The notes below the pieces were generated by a model that did not search any database, was not told where the DNA came from, and saw nothing but the letters and a program-made list of their open reading frames with translations. From assembly GCA_933207985.1 (NCBI GenBank), contig OW240917.1:244948769-245012768 (forward strand): DNA of 64,000 nucleotides, read 5' to 3'. Of the stretch, positions 33,801 to 42,800 are shown piece by piece; positions within the stretch are counted from its first letter, which is position 1, and each line of letters begins with the position of its first letter. The position numbers were made by a program, and so were the translations under genes. Origin of the DNA: Pelobates cultripes. Lineage: Eukaryota; Chordata; Amphibia; Anura; Pelobatidae.

Positions 33801-36800
33801 AAGGCTTGGTGAATCTTGCAACCAAATCTACCCGTGTGATCAGACGCAAGAACTGACCTGCGATTTTTCGACAAGCATGGACGGAAGAGACGGCACGTGT
33901 AATTGTGAGCACATACCTATTGTACCTTCTTTTACAAAATTAACCTCAGTCTCACTAGAACCCAGTCCAATATAACCGAAGAAAAAATGCCATCAAATCA
34001 ACGGTCACGCACACAATTATGGAAGAGAGAATGAGTTGGTAGAAAACGCCAAAGCAATTTCTTTGGCCATATTTATCCCGTTACATAAACAGTAATGTCT
34101 GAGTGACATTTACCTATCCATATCTACACAATACATATATTCTAAGCATTGGCATTTAAAATGGTGGACACAGGCAGAATTCTCTCTGTCTTTCAGTTTG
34201 AAAACCATTTCTATTCCGGAGTACTCCATATTGTGTCTAGACAATCCGAGTAAAATTTTATCAGTTTAGAATGACAGATATTTGTTTTTTTTTTCTGCCT
34301 GGACTTTAACGATCAATAGCTCAGTCTGGGTAAATAGATATTATTGACATGGGTTATTCATTGATATGCGTGGACACTGAAATTCTTCAGCTAATTTACT
34401 CAAGCTACGAGTCTTATAAAAAAAGCCATGTATTTAGGATCGGTGGCTTCTTTGACTCCTGACATTCTAAATTCGGATTTCCGTGGGCCCTTATTGGTTA
34501 GATATTCAGGGGCTCCTTAAAAGCACAATTGATACATTTAATTAAATTATGTCATGATCTTTAATAAGACACAAATCATTAATTAAATCACCAAGAGAAA
34601 TAGATAAACTTGAAAGGTTTGCAGGTATAACCGTTAAACCCTCAGTTTTTCTCGAGTGTAGCGCTCCGTGTTGTTTTGAAGAATAAATTAGTAAATATAT
34701 ATATAGTGCTTCTTTTGCACTTACCCTCTATGTCACACTTGTATTACATAGGGAAAAGAAAGAAAGAAATACAAATAATCGTGCAGTATATCAAAATAAT
34801 TCCAGTGATTTTGTGAGTTTTTTAAGTTTAAATCCACTCACATTTTTTAGAGCCTTTTACAGTTTTAAGGCTCTAAACTTCCTGGCGTCTGTGTCTTTTC
34901 CGGGTAGAACACACGACCCTTCTCTCACGATATGCACATATATGTTTTCCTCCACATTGGACAAAGAAAAGATAGATAATCCAATCTAGGTGTAGTATTT
35001 TAAGTATTGATAAAATCAATATAAATAAAATACAATATTGCTCACCTTATTTAGAGCCCTTGGTACCTGGCTCTAAGTGTGTAGGCCTAGTGTCAATTAG
35101 TGGGGTGACACTACCCCTTCTTGGAATCACTTGAATGGGATGCAGTAAACTATATTTAAATAAATAGTATATTTATTGCTTTAAGAAATTAAAATGTATA
35201 CAAACTTTATATAAAATAACAAACAAATATATAAAAAAGTTCCAAATGGAATAAAAGTGCCAAAACGCGTTTCACCGTCAAACGGCTTCCTCAGTCAGCT
35301 TCTGAAGCTGACTGAGGAAGCCGTTTGACGGTGAAACGCGTTTTGGCACTTTTATTCCATTCCATTAAGCTGAAGTGGTCTGGGTGCCTATAGTGGTCCT
35401 TTAATGAAACAGCCATGTCCTTCTGTCTCTGTAAAATAGTAATCTGGACAGACATGCTCTCAGCTATTGGTAAAACGTGCAGAGGCACTGTGTATTATAG
35501 GAGTAGGAACGATGAACATTATATATCACAATATGCAATGTAGGAACTATTTGTTTTTCGCTGACCTTTGGACTCTATAGCTATTAATTAAGCATGTAAA
35601 TGTATACTATTACAGTTTGTTAATTTAAGATGAATATGTATTTTCAGACAATCATGATGGGAATTGTGAACATGATGGGAAGGTGTACCAAGATGGCGAA
35701 ACCTTTCAGCCCAGCTGTAAATTCCAGTGCAAATGTCTGGAAGGGGGAGTTACATGCACACCTCTCTGCAGTGAGGATATTCTCCTCCCAACGCCAGAGT
35801 GCCCCTCTCCGAAACGCGTTGGAATCCCAGGGAAATGCTGCCAGGAGTGGATTTGCGATGGACAACAGAACCGAATTTCTAGTGTTCTGGTGAGAGGTAA
35901 CCACTGTATGGTACATAACTTTAAGGGACATAACTGGCAAAACATTTTTTTTTTTTTAATTTGTTCCTTTCATTTATAATACATAAAAAAAAAATAAGAA
36001 ATTTAAAAATGTTAAATTAAAAAGTTCAATGCTCTGCTCAGAGTGAGGCTGACAACCAGGGCCAGATTAAGAGCCCAGTGGGCCTGGTGCTGACAATTAT
36101 GACGGCCCTAATTACAGAATCATATCGACCAAAAACAGTAAAACACTCCCAGGTGTCATGTATCTGATGGAGAAGGTGCTGGAGAGAAAGAAAACAGCAG
36201 CAATAAGAAAACACATACCCTAGGCTAATCTCTCACTAATTTATGTTTTCATCTTTCAAGTAAATCCATAACCCCTAACAGCAGTGTCCAGTCAAGCAGA
36301 AAGTCAATGGGCACGGTAAAAGGGTGTGCCACTGACACAAATCACGTAACCTGCCAAAAGGGGCGAACATGCCCAAAAAGGGGGCATGTCTGCCCAAAGA
36401 ATTAGAAGGCCAGCCTGGTATGAATGCATGTCAGGTTGCCTGCCAATCATGCAGCTGGCCAACTAAGGGCATACTATGCAGACAGCACCCTGAGCTTGGC
36501 ATAAATGCATCTAAGGATGCGCTCACTCTAAGGACTGTTCCCTAGCACTCGCTGGTCCACTTGTCTCCTTACCTTCTTACTAGCAGGCAGAAGCTCCTGG
36601 TATATGGTCTGGGACAGAGAAAAGCTGTATGTAGTGAGTGTAGAAGAAAGGGAACATGCCACAGTGTTAGAGAGACCAAAGTCAGCATTACCTTAAAGGA
36701 TCAATATAGGGCCAGGAACACAAACATTAATTCATGACCCTATAGTGTTAACACCACCCCTGGGCCCCTCATGCCTCCATAAATATAGCAAAATCTTACT

Positions 36801-39800
36801 ATATTCAAGCCTGAAGCTGTAACTCTGAATGCTGTTAGACTCATAAAAACAAGCAGTCTACTGACATCATTAGAAGTGGTGGCCTGATCCAATCACAGTG
36901 CTTCCCCATAGGATTGGCTGAGACTGAAAAAGAGGCAGATCAGGGTCAGAGCCAGCATGATTCAAACACAGCCCTGGTCAATCAGCATCTCCTTATAGAG
37001 ATGAATTGAATTAATGAATCTCTATGAGGAAAGTTCAGTGTCTGCATGCAGAGGGAGGAGACACTGAATGTGTGTATGCATTTTAGGCAGCCATGACCCG
37101 GGAAGGATCTCTAACAGCCATCTAAGGAGTGGCCAGTGAAGTTATCACTAGGCTGTAATGTAAAGACTGCATTTTCTCTGAAAAGACAGTGTTTATAGCA
37201 AAAAGCCTGACAGAAATGATTCTACTCACCAGAACAAATTCAATAAGCTGTAGTTGTTCTGGTGACTATAGTGTCCCTTTAACTATATTCATTGTCAGCC
37301 AGTCCACACAAGTTTTGTTCCCATACATCCCTCTTAAGTTTCCATACTTAAGAAAGAGTATGTGAAAAGTAGTTAGGGTTGCCACCTTTCTTGGAAAAAC
37401 ATACCGGCCTTACTAATTTGCATAATTAAATAGGTATAGGTGACATCACATGATGTAAATCACAAGGAATGACATAAGAGAAAATTCTGTAAAATCACCA
37501 AAAAACTACTTAGTTTGATTCTGCTGTATAGATGGATTCCTCCCAGTGCCCCCATGTCTCCCAGTGCCCCCATGTGTCGATTACTCCAGGTCTCAGTGTT
37601 CCTATGTATCAGTGTCTCAGTGCCCCATGTCTCCCAGTGTCCCCTAGTGTCGTGTCCCCAGGTCTCCCAGTTATCCTATGTATCACAGTGTCTCAATGCC
37701 CCATGTCTCCCTTTGTCCCCATGTATCCCAGGGTCCTCATGTCACTAGGACACTAGGAAGACGGGGAGACCTGGGGACATGGGGAGACCTTGGGACACGG
37801 AGACACCAGTGACACTGGGAGGCTAGGGGACTCTGGCAGGGATACATTGGGACAATGGGAAAATAGGGGACACTTGAAGACATGGGGACACAGACACCAG
37901 GGACACAGACACTAGAGACACTGGCTGGGGGACATGGGGACATTGAGACATGGGGGCACTGGGAGACATTGTGACACTGAGACACCAGGGCCACAGACAC
38001 TAGGGACACTAGCTTGGAGACATGGGGACATTGTGACACTTGAGGCACTGAGAGACATGGAGGCACTAGGAGACATGGGGACAGTGAGACACTGGCAGAC
38101 TGGGGGCACTGGGAGACTAGGGGGCACTGAGACACCAGGGACACTGGCTGGGAGACATGGGGACACTGTGCCCCCATGTGTCTGTGTCATAATGTCTCCC
38201 AATGTCCCTTAGTGTCTCAGTGTCCCCATGTCTCCTTGCAGCCTTTCCCCCATCCCTTACTTCCCTGAGCTGTAGGCTGTCTCTGCAGGGTGGGAGTTGC
38301 TGTCTGGACTCTCTGTAGCTGCTCCCCTGCAGAGCAGTGAGTATAGATAGGCAGGGAGGGATATGCTGGAACTTCCTATCCTTGCCTGTCTCCACATACA
38401 GCGACCCCTACTGGTCAGTGCTGGTATTGCAGAGTAATCTCTTGTTTATACTGAGAAAAATACCAGCATTTGTATTGCCAGTATCACTGCAATATTGGCA
38501 CCAGCCAGGCAGCCACAAATACTGTGCCAATAAAATAAAAGCCACGTGGAATCCCTAAGAGTAGTGTGTGGAAAAAAAAATGTTAAAAAAAAAAAAAAAA
38601 AAAAAATTTAAATCAATGGGCCTATTCCATGGGCCTATTCCATGGGCATGGGCCTGGAGCTGCAGCTCCATCAGCCCCTATGTTAATCCGGCCCTGCTGA
38701 CAACAGCTACAGGCAAATTCCTCCCAGACCAGGAAAATTCTCAACCAATAGCAATCCTTTGTTTCAAGTTTATGTAGAACTGCTCTGTGAAATGATAGCA
38801 CGATGGCTTATCCACAGTGTGATTCCCAGTAGACTTGGACATTCAGATTGGTCAGAATTTCGACCGATTCCGTGTCATATTGTCAACCTTCAACTCAAAC
38901 TTCGACTGACATTTAAAAAAAAATAATGAAAATCCGAACTGTATCAATTTGGAAGAACTGAAAAATGTTTGCCGTGCACAAGTTATCAGCCTCTGTCACT
39001 TAACACCAACTTTGAATCACTAATTTATAGTTTGAGAGTAATTTTTTGTTTTTGTGAAAGGGGCACTAGAGGCACATTTATCTTTCATTTTAGGACTTCC
39101 TTGGCAGTTTTCGCATCAATCTGAAATATATCGAAACAAAATGAAATTTCCAATCGAAAAATTTCAAAAAATCAGAACCATATCAATTCAGAAGATACCA
39201 AAATTTTCACTATGCACAAATCTAATTCACAGTTCTCACCAGAGAGGATAGATGTCCTTCCTAGATGAGTATGTGGCCAGGACATTTCGCGCATACAATT
39301 TGGACGAAAATGACACATTAATAGAAGTTAAAACTTCTCCTCTATTGTGTCAGAACCAAGATTTGGCTTACACTTACAGAGATTTTTACAAATTGTGCAA
39401 AGTTGTTATGGTGCCTAAAGTGACGCTTCAACTCACTTGTAATAGAACAAGTGTCACCTAACCTATTTAAATTGGTGGGTAACTATACAGTATACCATCA
39501 AAATGACAAATCAACAGCTGTACTTACTGTAATTAGTACTGATGACCCCAAGTAAAACATGAGAAATGTATTATAAGGGCGTTGGACTAAAATGACCCTA
39601 GCGTGTAGGCCTTATTATATAAAACTAGGGTCTAAAGGGATCACATCTAGAAATGAGCTGTGCTCAAAATTGGAATCTTTTAGAGACGATTTTTTTTGTG
39701 ATTTTAATCAAGGATCCAGTGTTCCTGAAGGATCGCCACGCAGCAGACCTTTCACATGCACAGAATGGAGTACAGAGTGGAGTGCGTGCTCAGTAAGTTG

Positions 39801-42800
39801 CGACATGGGAGTTTCCATGAGAGTTTCAAACAAGAATTCACACTGTAGGCTTGAGATGCAAAGTCGCCTGTGCATAGTGAGACCCTGCAGAGGGATTATC
39901 TCCACTACAAACATGGTAAGCAAAATTATACCCGCATGTTTCTCTAATATTTACTGAAAAATGCAGACGTTAGTCTTATGTCGTTCCATGATATTGAATT
40001 TCTGCTTGAGTCAACATTTGGTACAAATTGCAACCATTATTTTAATCAGGTTTTTTTTAAACTCTGTCTTAAGGACTTAGATGGGTGTCTTAGATGGGCA
40101 TTCCATTTATACATTTTTTAAGGACTAAACAGAAGTGATCAGCCTCATGCCACCCAACATTTCAAGTGCAGAAAGCGTTAATGTTAAATGGACACTCCAG
40201 CCACCTTAACAAATTAATTTAAATTAAGTTGTCATGGTGTTAGGAGGTGCACTTTTACCTTAATTGGTTAAACCATTCTCAAACTATTTAATTCCAAAGT
40301 TTGCCTCCAGCGCCGATCTGCAGGTTCCCTAGACAGCATCCGGTTTCCAGGTGCGGAGTACCGCCAGGCAGGGACACCGCTGAATGGCTTTGAGTAGCTA
40401 GATGACGCTCTAAGTCAATCTGTAGCTCCCTATTGATAAAAAAGGTATTTTTTTAATATTTTTTTTTTTTTTATCAAGTGGAAGCTACCGATTGGCTTAG
40501 AGCGTCAACTGACTGCTTTAAAAGACTTAAAGGACCACTATAGGCACCAAGACCGCTTCAACTAGAGAAACTGCTATGTTTACATAGAGGGTTAATCCAG
40601 CCTCTAGTGTTTATCTCCCTGCTCTGGCGGCGCATGCACATTCGGGAGCTGACGTCGGCAGGGGAGGAGAGGTCACCAGTGCCGAGGCAGCCCGGGGCTG
40701 GATTAAGGTAAGTGGCTGAAGGGGTTTTAACCCCTTCAGCCCAGCGGGAGGGGGGCCATGAGGTAGGGGGGGACCTAATAACCTTATAGTGCCAGGAAAA
40801 CGGGTTTGTTTTCCTGGCACTATAGTAGTCCTTTAAGTCTTTAAAAAAAATGTTCTATGAGACAAATGTATGTGGAATTACCATATTCCTGACCTATAAA
40901 TGTAAAACGTAACATATTCCAACAAGTGTCTGTTCAACATTAAGTTTCTATTAAATTAAACTGTTTTCCATTTACAGCTGAATTGTTGGCAGGGGCCCAA
41001 TCTAAAACAATCAGTGTGGGATTGAATCACCTTGCTAATCTTTGTATTTTAATAAATATCTCAGCTGGTGGGGAATTTTTCAACTCTAAATGTAGATGGG
41101 GAAAATAATGTACAAGGATTTAACAGTTTGCATATACACAAATGTCAAAGCTTCTAAATATTGTATGTAAAACAACATACCAGAAACTTAGCTTGCAATT
41201 CCAACGTGAAATATGTCATGTATTACTGTCTATGTGGCGCCAAGAATACAGCCCAAAATAGACTGCGCAGATAAATCTGACTTCATTGGTCGGGACTAAA
41301 AAAAAAAATGACTCCCTGAATAATGTAGATTGTAGAATATTACATATTCTATGTTTCTATTTATATTAGGTATGGATGTCTAACGGGTTAAAAAGAACAG
41401 ATGGTAATTTAATATGCTGTACCATGAGAAGTCTGGAATGTGGGTGTATAATGAGAGGATCGAGGGTCGAGGGTCTTCATATATGTCCTTATATGGCCAA
41501 AGTTTTAGCTAAAGGTTCTGACATCATTATAGTCATGTGTATAAGAGAACAGAGAAAAAGGATCACGTTCTACTGTTCTGTTGTTCACCTGACTTTCTGG
41601 ACAAAAGCACTTACTCTCCATAGAAGAGCTCTCTCTGTAACATCATTAAAGGACCACTATAGTGCCAGGAAAACATACTCATTTTCCTGGCACTATAGTG
41701 CCCTGAGGGTGCCCCCACCCTCAGGGTCCCCCTCCCGCCCGTCTCTGGAAGGGGGAAAGGGGTTTAAACTTACCTTTTTCCAGCGCTGGGCAGAGAGCTC
41801 TCTGCCTCCTCTCCTCCTCCGATCCGCCCCGTCGGCTGAATGCGCACGCGCGGCAAGAGCTGCACGCGCATTCAGCCGGTCACATAGGAAAGCATTCTCA
41901 ATGCTTTCCTATGGACGCTTGCGTGCTCTCACTGTGAAAATCACAATGAGAAGCACGCAAGCGCCTCTAGCGGCTGTCAATGAGACAGCTGCTAGAGGGA
42001 ATGGGGGAAGGCTTAACCCATTCATGTTTATGAAAAAATGGGTTAACCCTAGCTGGACCTGGCACCCAGACCACTTCATTAAGCTGAAGTGGTCTGGGTG
42101 CCTAGAGTGGTCCTTTAAGCTGCACTGACTGTTACATTATTTTTTTCATATTTATTGCTGTTTGCATTGAGAGTAAAATAATCGTATATTTTTTACCATG
42201 TACGTCAAATTGTGTATTAATGCTTTTAAGGTAATATAGAATTATATTACAGCGAGCCATTAGATAGTGGAAAATGTATTCATACTTACTGTATTTTCCT
42301 GGCTAATCATGGCAGCATTTAAATCATGGGTTAGCTCCGCTCCTTACAGCCGATAGGACAGGAAAAACACAAAAAGGCTTTAAAAGGAGGCTCCATTCCT
42401 AAGGTCCTTAGTCAGTAACAAGCTCTACAATCGATACATAGTATATGCTGCCATGAATAATAGCCATGAAAACAAAATTACGGTAAGTATGAATACATTT
42501 TTAACTTTCCTGGCTAATGATGGCAGCATATACATCATGGGAATACCCAAGCTAACAAAGGGAGGGACATTTTGTAAAGTATGTTTAGGATTGTAAGAGG
42601 ATCTCAATGACCGTCTCAGGGATACCTATACTTATAGAGACTCCTACATCAACACCAAAACTTGAGGATCTTGGTGTGTCAAGGGACCTTGTAGTAGGTC
42701 TGGATGTACTGGAATTTCCCTTGGAGGTTCCAGATTAATCTTACTCATCATAGGAATTTAGAGTCGACGTGGCCGTCCACTGTCACCTTTTGAATTACCT

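Larger units (their letters stand above)
36057..38696. mobile_element. hAT element (2,640 bp) with perfect target duplication
   Basis: Terminal repeats CAGGGCCAGATTAA and TTAATCCGGCCCTG, flanked by perfect 8-bp repeats CTGACAAC at 36049-36056 and 38697-38704. Inside are a T2-type MITE (36693-37282), an inverted minisatellite (37545-38240) and an A tract. No transposase. Lies in CCN5 intron 3. Confidence 0.9.

Noticed and set aside
35882..35897. Use of donor GTGAGA at 35890 for CCN5 exon 3
   Set aside because: It would end the exon in phase 0, while the TSP1 exon acceptor needs phase 1; GTAACC at 35897 keeps the frame.
37737..38177. 146-residue minus-strand Ser/Pro/Val-rich frame
   Set aside because: Translation of the inverted GTCTCCCAGTG minisatellite.
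41376..42128. 250-residue plus-strand open frame
   Set aside because: Its C-terminal two thirds lie in a T2-type MITE that recurs across the window; the rest has no recognised domain.
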